In this document: positions 32,726 to 41,248 of the stretch, piece after piece
Numbering within the stretch: the first letter of the stretch is position 1
Layout: the number at the start of each line of letters is the position of its first letter
Source of the DNA: GCA-003244245 sp964250265
GTDB lineage: Bacteria; Actinomycetota; Actinomycetes; Mycobacteriales; Pseudonocardiaceae
DNA length: 44,099 bases
Assembly (NCBI GenBank): GCA_964250265.1
Contig: CAXUFG010000013.1
Location: forward strand, 1-44,099
Direction of reading: 5' to 3'
Notes under the pieces: model-generated
Told to the model about the DNA's origin: nothing
What the model saw: the letters and a program-made list of their open reading frames with translations, nothing else
Database searches by the model: none
Program-made: the position numbers and the translations under genes

Positions 32726-35527
32726 ATGGTCAATAACATACGTGCCGTCTCCAGAGCTGGCCCGCTGAACAGTAAGGACTGGCAGCACCGGGTCTCCGCT
32801 CGGCGTGACGGGTCGGCACCCGCAGTCAGGTCGCGGTCAACGAGCAGCGGCTCGCTATACGAGACACGTGCCGGACGGGACTGGCCGTTGGTCGGCCGCG
32901 CGTCCGAGCTTGAGACGATCCGCGTAGCGCTGCGTGGACCCGGCGCCGGGGTACTACTCGTCGGGTCCCCCGGTATGGGACGAAGTAGGCTCATACGCGA
33001 GGCGCTCAGCCGGCTGGCCGACAGCGAGTATCTTATTGAAAGGCTGCCCACCGGGGGGGGCGCGGCCGGCCCAGCATTTGCCGCATTTGCGCACCTGGTG
33101 GGCGATCGATCCGATCCTCGCGCCGCCGTCGTCAGGGCGTTGACGGTGCGGGCAGGGGGCAGGCGGGTGGTGCTCACCATCGACGATGCCCACCTTATGG
33201 ACCACGGGTCGGCAGCGATCCTCTCGCAGCTGGTGGCTCAACCGAGGATTGTCGTGCTCGCTGCAATGCGAACAGGGCACCCTGCTCCGGATGTGATGAC
33301 TGCGCTATGGAAGGACGAGTCCGTCGAACGACTCGATTTGACGCCGCTGACCCAGATCGAGGTTGAGGAACTGGTCTGCTCCGTGCTCGACGGAATGCCC
33401 TCGACGCTGACAGCCCACCTGCTTTGGGAGCTGACGGACGGCAATGTTCTGCTGCTCCGCGAGCTGATCGCGGCCGGGCTGGAGAGCTCGGCGCTCCGGC
33501 AGACCGACGGATTGTGGAACTGGTCTGGACCACTCGTTGTCACTGACCGGCTGCAAGACATCGTCCAGTCACATATTGGTGTCGTCGAGCCCCTCGAACA
33601 GCAAATCCTCGACGTGCTCGCACACAGTGAGCGGCTCGATGTGCGGATCGTGGAGACGTTGTTCTCCGCCGATAGCTTGCGTGCGGTGGAGGCCCGCGGG
33701 CTGCTGGCAAGCACACCCGAGTCCGGGACGGTATCGCTACGCCTGTTTCCTCCCCTGTTGGCCCAGGTGATCCGAGCCCGTACGCGGCTTCTCAACGCCC
33801 GGTCCGTTCGCCGGAAGATAGCTGGCGCGCTGCCTGCCGCAGGAACGGTGGTCGGAGACGAACCAGGGCTGGTGTTGCGGCGAACTCGGCTACTCCTGGA
33901 CTCCGACGGCGTCGACGATCCCGCGGTGCTTGCGCGAGTGGTTCACACCGCGTGGGCGGAATTTGACCACGGGTTCGCCGCGCGGTGCGCGCGGATGGCC
34001 TATGAACTTGACGGTGCGGATGACTCAGCTTTGCTGCTGGTCGAGTCACTACATCGGCTCGGCAGATCCCGCGAAGCGAGCGAGGTGCTGGATACGCTGG
34101 ATCTCGATGGAGGGCTAGCCGCGGACGCCTTGTTTGTGGACGGCACACCCGACGCATCTGCACGCAACAGAACCACCGCCCTGCGAGCCGAGGTGCTGGG
34201 CTGGGGACTCGGACGTGTCGGCGACGCTCGAGCGCTGCTCGCTGCTGGCGCCGCAGCGACAGGCCCGGGCGAGGCTCGGAACGTACTGTACTCCGCGCGC
34301 GCGGAGATGGACTTGAGTTGCGGCAGGCTCGGTGATGCGCTGATTGGCGCACAGACGGTCCTGGAAAGCACTGCGGATCCCTTGGCCACACGGCTGCGTG
34401 CTGCGGCGACAGCCATTGCGGGGCTTGCCCTCACCGGTCATCCCACGCGAGCTTTGGCGGAGGCTGAGCGCTGGAATGCGCTTGGCGCCGTGGGGACAAA
34501 AACGGAAAGCGGCAGCTCCGTGACGCAGCTGTCGACGGCCCGGTGCCTGGCTCTGTACGCGGTCGGTTGGCTTTGCGAGGCGGCCGCGGAATCGGAGCTG
34601 AGATACCGGGCAGCGCTTGCCTGCGGGGATGAGCATGCCGCGGCCTGCCTCGCCGCGCTGCTGGGCCGTATTACGCTCGACCGCGGCCTGCTGCCCGCCG
34701 CCCACCGCTGGCTGAGTGAGGCCTGCTTGTTGATCAGCGGACCGCTGTGGCCAGGCGTCCAGGTGTACTGCCAGTCCTGGCTCGCCGAGCTCGCCGCACT
34801 GCGTGGCGACAGCGACCGGGCAGCTAAGCATGTCGGGCGAGCCGAGGAGCACCTCACCGCGGTGACCGAACTCGCCCGGACGCATCTGATGCTTGCCCGT
34901 TCGTGGCTGGCCGCCAGCCGAGCCGACTTGGCGGAGGCCAGGCATCTCGCCGCAGTGACCGCCGACACTGCGCTGCGTGCCGGTGATCTGCATGCCAGCG
35001 CGGTCGCGTGGCACACCGTCGTCCGACTCGGGCGCGGCGGCGGCTCGGCCCCTCACCTGCAGTACCTTGCCCGCTCGGCCGACGGCGGGCAGGTCGGTGT
35101 ATATCGAGCGCACGCTGAGGCCATCGCGAACGCGGACGGCGCGGCGCTGGACACCGTTGCCGGGGAGTTCGATCGTCGCGGCGCCAAGTTACTGGCAGCC
35201 GAGGCAGCCGCGCAGGCCTCGATGGTTCACCGGGCGAATGGCAACGGCAGGCTGGGACGGGCCGCCGCAGCCACCTCGCGCGCACTCGTCAAGAGCTGTG
35301 GCGGGGAGGTCCGCAGCCCCGCCCTCCTCGGTCTGGCTATGCCGGCTCTTACCCCCCGGGAACGCGAGATCGCGCTGCTCGCGGCCCAGGGCCTGTCGAG
35401 CCGGGCCATCGCCACGCGCCTGACAGTGTCGGTGCGTACTGTGGACAACCACCTGCAGGTCGCATACGGCAAACTGAGCATTCGTGGCAGGCAGGAGCTC
35501 CCAGGCGTAATAAGTTCACCATCCTGA
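32726..35527 (+). CDS. LAL-type LuxR transcriptional regulator
   Basis: A 933-residue large ATP-binding LuxR regulator (MalT/LAL type). The N-terminal nucleotide-binding domain has a P-loop-like VLLVGSPGMGRSRLIREAL near residue 80 in which the usual Lys is Arg, and a Walker B VVLTIDDAHLMD near 155. A long helical TPR-like middle follows, then the C-terminal helix-turn-helix LTPREREIALLAAQGLSSRAIATRLTVSVRTVDNHL. GGAG lies about 8 bases before the ATG. LAL proteins are pathway-specific activators in many actinobacterial clusters. A TTA codon (35189-35191) suggests bldA-type control if the host uses it. It probably governs the adjacent minus-strand operon and MFS gene. Confidence 0.9.
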   Translation: MVNNIRAVSRAGPLNSKDWQHRVSARRDGSAPAVRSRSTSSGSLYETRAGRDWPLVGRASELETIRVALRGPGAGVLLVGSPGMGRSRLIREALSRLADSEYLIERLPTGGGAAGPAFAAFAHLVGDRSDPRAAVVRALTVRAGGRRVVLTIDDAHLMDHGSAAILSQLVAQPRIVVLAAMRTGHPAPDVMTALWKDESVERLDLTPLTQIEVEELVCSVLDGMPSTLTAHLLWELTDGNVLLLRELIAAGLESSALRQTDGLWNWSGPLVVTDRLQDIVQSHIGVVEPLEQQILDVLAHSERLDVRIVETLFSADSLRAVEARGLLASTPESGTVSLRLFPPLLAQVIRARTRLLNARSVRRKIAGALPAAGTVVGDEPGLVLRRTRLLLDSDGVDDPAVLARVVHTAWAEFDHGFAARCARMAYELDGADDSALLLVESLHRLGRSREASEVLDTLDLDGGLAADALFVDGTPDASARNRTTALRAEVLGWGLGRVGDARALLAAGAAATGPGEARNVLYSARAEMDLSCGRLGDALIGAQTVLESTADPLATRLRAAATAIAGLALTGHPTRALAEAERWNALGAVGTKTESGSSVTQLSTARCLALYAVGWLCEAAAESELRYRAALACGDEHAAACLAALLGRITLDRGLLPAAHRWLSEACLLISGPLWPGVQVYCQSWLAELAALRGDSDRAAKHVGRAEEHLTAVTELARTHLMLARSWLAASRADLAEARHLAAVTADTALRAGDLHASAVAWHTVVRLGRGGGSAPHLQYLARSADGGQVGVYRAHAEAIANADGAALDTVAGEFDRRGAKLLAAEAAAQASMVHRANGNGRLGRAAAATSRALVKSCGGEVRSPALLGLAMPALTPREREIALLAAQGLSSRAIATRLTVSVRTVDNHLQVAYGKLSIRGRQELPGVISSPS

Positions 35528-35634
35528 TCTCGGGCTGACCTTCGCGGGCAGCCATCGCTGGGCTGAGCGATCGCTGCCCGCGCGCGGAGGGTAGTGGCTA
35601 CAAAGCGGGTGTAGCGCACTGAGGAGGACGCCGC

Positions 35635-37098
35635 GTGAACCGAGAGTTGGCCAGGCAGATCGCCGGCACAGCACGACCGGGATCTGACACGCGGACCGGA
35701 GTTCGTTGGCCGAGGTTACTTCTCGTGTTGATGTGCTCGACGCAGTTCCTCAATGTCGCCAACATCAGCTCGGTCAACATTGCACTTCCTGATATCGCGG
35801 CCGAGCTCGGCTTCAGCGAGGCGACGCTGCCCTGGGTCGTGTCGGCTTACCTGCTGACCTTCGCAGGCTTCCTACTGGTCAGCGGCAGGCTGGCTGATCT
35901 CGTCGGTCGAAGAAAGGTGCTCAGCACCGGGTTCGCGATCTTCGCGATCTGCACGCTCGCGGACGCCCTCGCCGTCAATGGCGGAATGCTGATAGCGGCG
36001 CGGGCCGTGCAGGGCATTGGCGCGGCGGCCGCGATTCCCGCCTCGCTGGGCATCCTCACGAACACCTTCACCGAACCCGCCGAGCGCAGCCGTGCGGTAG
36101 CCGCCTTCGGTGCCGCCGGAGCCGTCGGGTTCGCCTCGGGGCTGATCCTGGGGGGAGTGGTCACGGACCCATTGGGCTGGCGTTGGGTATTCGGCCTCAC
36201 GATCCCGCCTGCAGCCGGGTTGCTCGCTCTGATATTCCTCTTCGTGCCGCGCGACGCGGGAAGCGGACACGTTGCGGGCCGGGTCGATGTCATCGGTGCG
36301 GTAACCGCGACTACCGGGTTGCTCGGGCTCGTGTTCGCTCTCACCAACGCCAGCAGATCAGGTTGGCACTCCGCTGCTACCCTCATCACGCTGATCGGGG
36401 GGACTGCCCTGCTGGGCGCGTTCCTGTTCGTCCAGGCACGCGTGCGCGAGCCGCTGATGCCATTGAGCATCTGGCGCCGACCCAACGTCGCCGCTGTGAT
36501 GGTGATCGGCTTCTGCCTTTTCGCTGCCTGGGTCGGGGCGAACTTCTTCCTGTCGCTCACTCTGCAACGGGTGCTGGACTACAGCCCGACTCAGACGGCG
36601 ATGGCCTTGCTTCCTCTCGCGATCACCGGCCTGATCTGCGCGACGTTGGCCGGGCGGCTCCTACCGCGGATCGGACCCAAGCCGCTTCTCATCGTCGGCC
36701 TCGTCGTCTACGTCGCCGGCATAGTGCTCATGGCTCTCATCAACGCGGGCTCCGGGTACTGGCTGCATGTCTTCCCTGCCGTCGTGCTGGCGGTCGCGGG
36801 CAACAGTGTGACGTTCGTAGCCTCGAACGTCGTCGCGCTCGCCCATGCAGGTCCTGATGAGCAAAGCTTGGTCGGCGGTCTCTTCAACACCGGCATGCAG
36901 ATCGGGGGCGGGCTCGGCCTTGCGATCATGAGCGTAGCTGCCGCCATCCGGATCGATGCCTACTCATCCGGTGACGCGTTGCTGCCCGGCTATCAGGCGG
37001 CGTTTTGGACCGCTGCCGTCATCGCCGTGCTCGGCTTGGTGGTCTCCGTAGTCTTTATCCACTCGGTGGGATCGGAAACACCAACAGTTCGCGACTAG
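35635..37098 (+). CDS. DHA2-type MFS transporter
   Basis: A 487-residue multidrug-type exporter with about 14 transmembrane helices: LLLVLMCSTQFLNVANISSVNIALPDIA (helix 1), motif A GRLADLVGRRKVLSTG, and the AARAVQGIGAAAAIPASLG and GAAGAVGFASGLILGG segments of DHA2 proteins. These pump small molecules out in exchange for protons. GAGGAGG stands before the GTG start. A TTA codon occurs at 35716-35718. It follows the LAL regulator by about 100 bases and is the natural export partner for the cluster, given that the other MFS gene (16004) is frameshifted. Confidence 0.92.
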   Translation: MNRELARQIAGTARPGSDTRTGVRWPRLLLVLMCSTQFLNVANISSVNIALPDIAAELGFSEATLPWVVSAYLLTFAGFLLVSGRLADLVGRRKVLSTGFAIFAICTLADALAVNGGMLIAARAVQGIGAAAAIPASLGILTNTFTEPAERSRAVAAFGAAGAVGFASGLILGGVVTDPLGWRWVFGLTIPPAAGLLALIFLFVPRDAGSGHVAGRVDVIGAVTATTGLLGLVFALTNASRSGWHSAATLITLIGGTALLGAFLFVQARVREPLMPLSIWRRPNVAAVMVIGFCLFAAWVGANFFLSLTLQRVLDYSPTQTAMALLPLAITGLICATLAGRLLPRIGPKPLLIVGLVVYVAGIVLMALINAGSGYWLHVFPAVVLAVAGNSVTFVASNVVALAHAGPDEQSLVGGLFNTGMQIGGGLGLAIMSVAAAIRIDAYSSGDALLPGYQAAFWTAAVIAVLGLVVSVVFIHSVGSETPTVRD

Positions 37099-37178
37099 TG
37101 TCCCACCGCGTTGAGCATTGCCGGCGGCGCTTTCGGTGACGTCGCCGACGAGGCTAGGCGCGTGTGCCCTAGGAAGGC

Positions 37179-38207
37179 TCAGCGCTGTTCGAGATGGTCT
37201 GCGAGCTCTCGCCAGGCATCCGCGCAGGCGCGAGCCGCGTCGGAGACCATAGGTATGCAGTGTGTCGGCACGTTGTTGATCAATTGATCCCACTCCTTTG
37301 TTTCGATGGTGAGTGTGTGCAGCAGGCGTATCAGCACACCTCCCGCGTCGGTAAGCCGAAGCGAAGGATCTCTTTTCAAATTATCCAGGAGCAGGGCCCG
37401 GTCCCGTGCGGTTGTTCGTGTGATGGCCTTGTTAGTGCGCCGGTCGGCTTTGTCATGCTTCGGCTGAGTCTTCCGACGGTCTGCATCATCCTCTTTCGAT
37501 GAAGTCGAGAGCTCGCCGCGGCGAAGTCGTTTACGCACGTCGTACGCCGTTCCGAGCGAGATTCCGGCCGCGCTGGCGATCTCACGGAGGGGGGTATCGG
37601 GTTGGTCCGTCATCAATTGGCTAGCAACTCTTCGTCCTTCGGTGGTGCTGAGCGGGCGAATCCGGCCGTCACGGCCGATCCTGCTGTTCAACTGCGGATC
37701 ATCCTCGGTTGAACAGCGACGAATCGCACCTATAGTCTTGGCGGCAAGACCCGTCGTTGATGCGATTGCACGGTCAGACCACTGCGGGTGAGACCTGATG
37801 ATACGTGCGGCGGCTGAGGTGCGGTCGGCGAACGAAAGAGGAAGGCCGTGCACTACGTTTTGCTCAACAGCGAGCACAAAGGCGCTGAATTCATCGCCAT
37901 CGAAGAACTGTACCTCGATCTTGTTTTCGCCGCGGAGCACGGCGGCACGCAATCGGTGCATTCCGTCGATAACACGCATAGTAGAGCGGTGTACTATGAT
38001 CGGGGGAAACGTCGCATCCGACCCCGCGAGTGCGCGGACGTGTTCATTGTTCTCTCCGGTTAGTCGAGGTGAGTCGGAAGACAGCAGCGAGTTGATCGAA
38101 ATCATCACTGCCGGATTTTGGTCCGGGTGATCAGGTTGTGGTGCAATTGAATGGTCATCGCCAGTATTCAAGGCTTCTCTGGAATCGCTTCCTTTTCGGC
38201 TTGTCAT
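37179..38207 (-). CDS. StrR/NovG-type ParB-domain regulator
   Basis: A 342-residue regulator whose N-terminal half resembles the ParB/Srx-like DNA-binding activators of streptomycin and novobiocin clusters (StrR, NovG). Visible parts are VMISINSLLSSDSPRL, PIIVHRSTMRVIDGMHRLRA, IEVQFFDGDEFSAFVLAVEQN, HGLPLSFADRTSAAARII and a helix-turn-helix SHPQWSDRAIASTTGLAAKTIGAIRR. A second helix-turn-helix-like stretch (DTPLREIASAAGISLGTAYDVRKRLRRG) follows. Such proteins activate antibiotic genes by binding inverted repeats. The ATG at 38207 (MTSRKGSDS) has GAGGG upstream; a longer start at 38297 is less likely. Convergent with the MFS gene, it borders both the oxidative cluster and the rifamycin-resistance locus. 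Confidence 0.85.
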   Translation of the reverse strand: MTSRKGSDSREALNTGDDHSIAPQPDHPDQNPAVMISINSLLSSDSPRLTGENNEHVRALAGSDATFPPIIVHRSTMRVIDGMHRLRAAVLRGENKIEVQFFDGDEFSAFVLAVEQNVVHGLPLSFADRTSAAARIIRSHPQWSDRAIASTTGLAAKTIGAIRRCSTEDDPQLNSRIGRDGRIRPLSTTEGRRVASQLMTDQPDTPLREIASAAGISLGTAYDVRKRLRRGELSTSSKEDDADRRKTQPKHDKADRRTNKAITRTTARDRALLLDNLKRDPSLRLTDAGGVLIRLLHTLTIETKEWDQLINNVPTHCIPMVSDAARACADAWRELADHLEQR

Positions 38208-38602
38208 CGGATTCGCCCTCGTGGTAGTGCAAGTTTGAGCAGAGTCTTGGTTCGGAAGTGCACAGTGATCGGTGTCAGCCGCGTGCGCGGAGATCAACGG
38301 CGCCTACCCACCGTGGTTGCTGAAGGTCCCTTCGTCGATCCTGTTGCCAACGCCGGCAGGCATCGTCATCTGACCCTGGCCGAGCGCTCGACAGATGTCC
38401 GTGCCTCCGTATAAGAGGCGCGGATGCACGCGTTAGATACGCTTTGTCCGACTTCGACTTGTACCTCTGCGGGCCGCGGTGCGCGAGGCCCGACCGACAA
38501 GGCACTGACCGTCATATTGATCAAGCGGTATAGCCGCACTGCCTCCGCTGCAACTCCGCTGGTCACCTCGCCGCCACCGTCGGGACGCAGTGTGCTCTCC
38601 GC

Positions 38603-38797
38603 TCATTCCTGTACCTCGGCGGACCCTTCTCGAGGATGGACTCGGCGGACGCGGTCCTCGGCGCGGACCTCCCAGCGCTCCGGGGTGACGGCGCCGGACA
38701 CCAACGGCTCCCCGAGCCCGCGCGCGGCGTCGATGACGACCACGCCCCGGTCCCCGGGTCGGCAGTGAACACCACCCCGGCCGCGGCGGCCGGGGCG
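38603..38797 (-). pseudogene. PEP/pyruvate-binding (PPDK-N) domain remnant, frameshifted
   Basis: On the minus strand AAAAGVVFTADPGTGA is followed, one frame away, by VVIDAARGLGEPLVSGAVTP, then ERWEVRAEDRVRRVHPREGS and a stop at 38605-38603. This is the ATP-grasp core of the PEP/pyruvate-binding domain (AGVVFTADP..G, VVIDAA.GLGE.LVSG.VTP) found in PEP synthase, pyruvate phosphate dikinase and rifampin phosphotransferase (Rph). Only about 60 residues remain and the frame is broken near 38742-38745. The position beside rifamycin-inactivation genes makes a former rph possible, but a PEP synthase fits the residues equally well. Nothing recognisable flanks it at 38298-38602 or 38800-39066. Confidence 0.65.
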
Positions 38798-39075
38798 CTA
38801 CGTAGCCTGCCGGGCATCGGTCGGTTTACGTATTCGGTTGGCTGACCCGCGTATCCGGGGGCAGTCCACCCGAGATGCCGGCCCGGAGCGCCAGCGCCGT
38901 GTGCGTGAAGCCTCTGTATCAGTTGACTGCACGAACTCACGTTGATCAAGGATGAGTGATCGTCCGCGGTTGGAAGGGTTGGTGCATACCCGACTTGCGA
39001 AGGCAGCTGATGGAGGGGCCGCTGGATCTCCTGCTTCTCTGAACTTGATCCTGATCATGACCTACTGTGCCGGAC

Positions 39076-39720
39076 ATGAATGCGGACGGCTGGCTGAAAG
39101 ATACTCGGGCCTCCTACGACACGGTCGCGGTCAGCTATGCCGACCAAGTGCGAGACGCTCTGGCCGAGCACCCGTACCTGCGATCGGTTCTGGCGTTGTT
39201 CGCCGACATGGTGCATGCCGCTGGCGGCGGGCTAGTGGTTGATATGGGCTGCGGCCCCGGAGAAGTCACCGCCCACCTGAACGAGCTCGGTGTCGACGCG
39301 TTCGGTATCGACCTTTCACCTGTAATGATCGACGTGGCTCGGCAGGAGCACCCTGGCCTGCGGTTCGAGGTGGGTTCGATGACTGACCTGGACCTCGCCG
39401 ACGGATCGGTTGCCGGCCTGCTCGCCTGGCAGTCGTTGATCCACATCCCCGACGACGAGGTGCCGACTGTGTTTGGGCACTTCCACCGAGCATTGCGTCC
39501 AGGCGGACCGCTGCAGCTCGTGTTTCACGTCGGCAACGAGTCGCGGTTGAAGACAGAGGGCTATGGCGGTCACCCAATGAAGGTCCATGTCCACCGCCGT
39601 CAGCCTGGGCAAGTGGCGGCCTGGCTGCGCGATGCCGGATTCACGGTCGAGGCCCACATGCTGCTCAACCCGGACGAGAACGTCCCGCAAGCCGTCCTTT
39701 TTGCGCGCCGCCAGTCCTAA
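39076..39720 (+). CDS. Class I SAM-dependent methyltransferase
   Basis: A 214-residue methyltransferase: SYDTVAVSYADQV at the N-terminus, motif I LVVDMGCGPGEVTAHL (about residues 55-70), acidic loop FGIDLSPVMIDVAR near 80, and AGLLAWQSLIHIPDDEVPTV, then LRPGGPLQLVFHVG. The fold transfers a methyl group from SAM to a small molecule; the substrate is unknown. An earlier in-frame GTG at 39067 is possible, and neither start has a clear ribosome site. It lies upstream of the rifamycin-associated element, so it is probably transcribed separately from the resistance genes. Confidence 0.9.
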   Translation: MNADGWLKDTRASYDTVAVSYADQVRDALAEHPYLRSVLALFADMVHAAGGGLVVDMGCGPGEVTAHLNELGVDAFGIDLSPVMIDVARQEHPGLRFEVGSMTDLDLADGSVAGLLAWQSLIHIPDDEVPTVFGHFHRALRPGGPLQLVFHVGNESRLKTEGYGGHPMKVHVHRRQPGQVAAWLRDAGFTVEAHMLLNPDENVPQAVLFARRQS

Positions 39721-39839
39721 CTTGCGGCGGCCTGGCGACTGGACTTCCTCACTACGGCTGAAAGCCTGGCCGTGGTCGCCCGCGACGCCGGGAAAGGAGA
39801 GTACCCACTCCCTTCCACTCTCAACATATAGCGCACCGG

Positions 39840-39858
39840 GGGGCTTGCGGCAAGACCC
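39840..39858. promoter_or_regulatory. Rifamycin-associated element (RAE)
   Basis: GGGGCTTGCGGCAAGACCC is a 19-base near-palindrome (9-base arms, one mismatch) centred on the C-G-G of TTGCGGCAA, 76 bases before the glycosyltransferase start. It matches, as I recall it, the inverted repeat found before rifamycin-inactivating genes (rgt, rox, rph, arr) in actinomycetes and needed for induction by rifamycins. A CATATA/TATAGC sequence at about 39825-39833 could be a -10 box just upstream of it. Confidence 0.78.
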
Positions 39859-39934
39859 GGGTCGTGCCGCAGAATCACCGGCCGAGGCCAGAACCTGCGG
39901 AAATGCCAGAACCTGCGGACATGGGAGTCGCGAA

Positions 39935-41248
39935 GTGCGTGTGTTGTTGTCGACGTATGGGTCGCGCGGGGACGTCGAACCGATGGTGGGACTCGGGGTG
40001 CAGTTGCGGGCACTCGGCGCGGAGGTGCGGGTGTGCGCGCCGCCGGACAAGGAGTTCACGGAGCTGCTGGCCGGTGCCGGCGTGCCGATGGTGCCCTTCG
40101 GCCAGCCGGCGCGCGCGCTGACGACTGCGGCGCCGCCGCCGTCATCCCTGCCCCGGCACGCGGCCGAGTTGATCGCCAGCCAGTTCGACGCGGTCACCGC
40201 GGCGGCCAAGGGATGTGACGCGCTGGTGGCGACCGGCATAATGCCGGCCGCGGCCGGCGCGCGATCGGTGGCCGAGAAACTGGGCATCCGGTCCGTGTCC
40301 GCGACCTTCCAGCAGCTCACCCTGCCGTCGCCGCACCACCCGCCGCTGGCGTACCCGGGCCGGCCGTTCCCGCCGGAGGTGACCGACAACCGGGTGCTGT
40401 GGGACCTGGACGCCCAGAGCATCAACGCGCTGTTCGGTGCGGCGCTCAACACGAACCGGGCGTCGATCGGCCTACCACCGGTGGACAACGTCCGCGACTA
40501 CGTCATCGGCGGCCAGCCGTGGCTGGCGACGGACCCGACCCTGGACCCGTGGCAGGAGACGCCGGACCTCGACGTCGTGCAGACCGGCGCGTGGATCCTG
40601 CCCGACGTTCGCCCACTTCCGGACGAGCTGGTGGCGTTCCTGGACGCCGGCACACCACCGGTGTACGTGGGCTTCGGCAGCATGCCCATGCGCGCCTCGA
40701 CGGACATCGCCCGGGTGACCATCGAGGCGATCCGCGCGCAGGGCCGCCGCGCACTCGTCTCCCGCGGCTGGGCCGACCTGGCCCTGATCGACGACCGGGA
40801 CGACTGCTTCGCCGTCGACGAGGTCAACCAGCAGGCACTGTTCGGCCGGGTGGCCGCCGTCGTGCACCACGGCGGCGCGGGCACCACGACGACGGCCGCC
40901 CGGGCCGGCGCGCCTCAGGTGGTGGTACCCCAGATGGTGGACCAGCCATACTGGGCCGGCCGGGTGGGCGAGCTGCGCATCGGCACGGCACACGACGGTC
41001 CGACTCCGACCACCGAGTCCTTCTCAGCCGCGCTCAGGACCACCCTGACCCCCGAGACCCGCGCCCGAGCGACCGCCGTGGCCGGCACGATCCGCACCGA
41101 CGGGGCAACGGTGGCCGCGACGCTGCTGCTCGACGCGGTCAGCCCGAGCACCGGCTTTCAAGATCATTTATTGGGAGTTCTGATGCCGTTCAGCGCATCC
41201 TCAACGACGTTGAATTCACCGTTGACACATGGGGGTTTTCATGATTGA
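39935..41248 (+). CDS. rgt: Rifampin glycosyltransferase-like GT1 enzyme
   Basis: A 437-residue GT1/GT-B glycosyltransferase. The N-terminal domain begins MRVLLSTYGSRGDVEPMVGL (the usual T-x-GS-x-GD). The C-terminal donor-binding domain has PPVYVGFGSMPM, then VVHHGGAGTTTTAARAGAPQ and VVVPQMVDQPYWAGRV. GGGAG lies about 7 bases before GTG 39935. Rgt enzymes glucosylate the C23 hydroxyl of rifamycins with UDP-glucose, blocking RNA polymerase binding. Glycopeptide GTs share this architecture, so the rifampin assignment rests on the upstream element and the following rox and helR-like genes. The last 40 residues (from STGFQDHLL) look unnatural, and the stop overlaps the rox start by 8 bases, so the reading frame may be extended past its ancestral end. 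Confidence 0.78.
   Translation: MRVLLSTYGSRGDVEPMVGLGVQLRALGAEVRVCAPPDKEFTELLAGAGVPMVPFGQPARALTTAAPPPSSLPRHAAELIASQFDAVTAAAKGCDALVATGIMPAAAGARSVAEKLGIRSVSATFQQLTLPSPHHPPLAYPGRPFPPEVTDNRVLWDLDAQSINALFGAALNTNRASIGLPPVDNVRDYVIGGQPWLATDPTLDPWQETPDLDVVQTGAWILPDVRPLPDELVAFLDAGTPPVYVGFGSMPMRASTDIARVTIEAIRAQGRRALVSRGWADLALIDDRDDCFAVDEVNQQALFGRVAAVVHHGGAGTTTTAARAGAPQVVVPQMVDQPYWAGRVGELRIGTAHDGPTPTTESFSAALRTTLTPETRARATAVAGTIRTDGATVAATLLLDAVSPSTGFQDHLLGVLMPFSASSTTLNSPLTHGGFHD

Noticed and set aside
37735..37752. GTCTTGGCGGCAAGACCC resembles the rifamycin-associated element.
   Set aside because: It lies inside the StrR-like coding region (the LAAKTIG stretch), is not upstream of any start, and lacks the GGGGCTTGC arm.
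38636..38845. Plus-strand peptide ending LRSLPGIGRFTYSVG, reminiscent of a DNA glycosylase helix-hairpin-helix.
   Set aside because: The same bases on the minus strand encode the stronger PPDK-N signature, and no glycosylase catalytic region accompanies the peptide.
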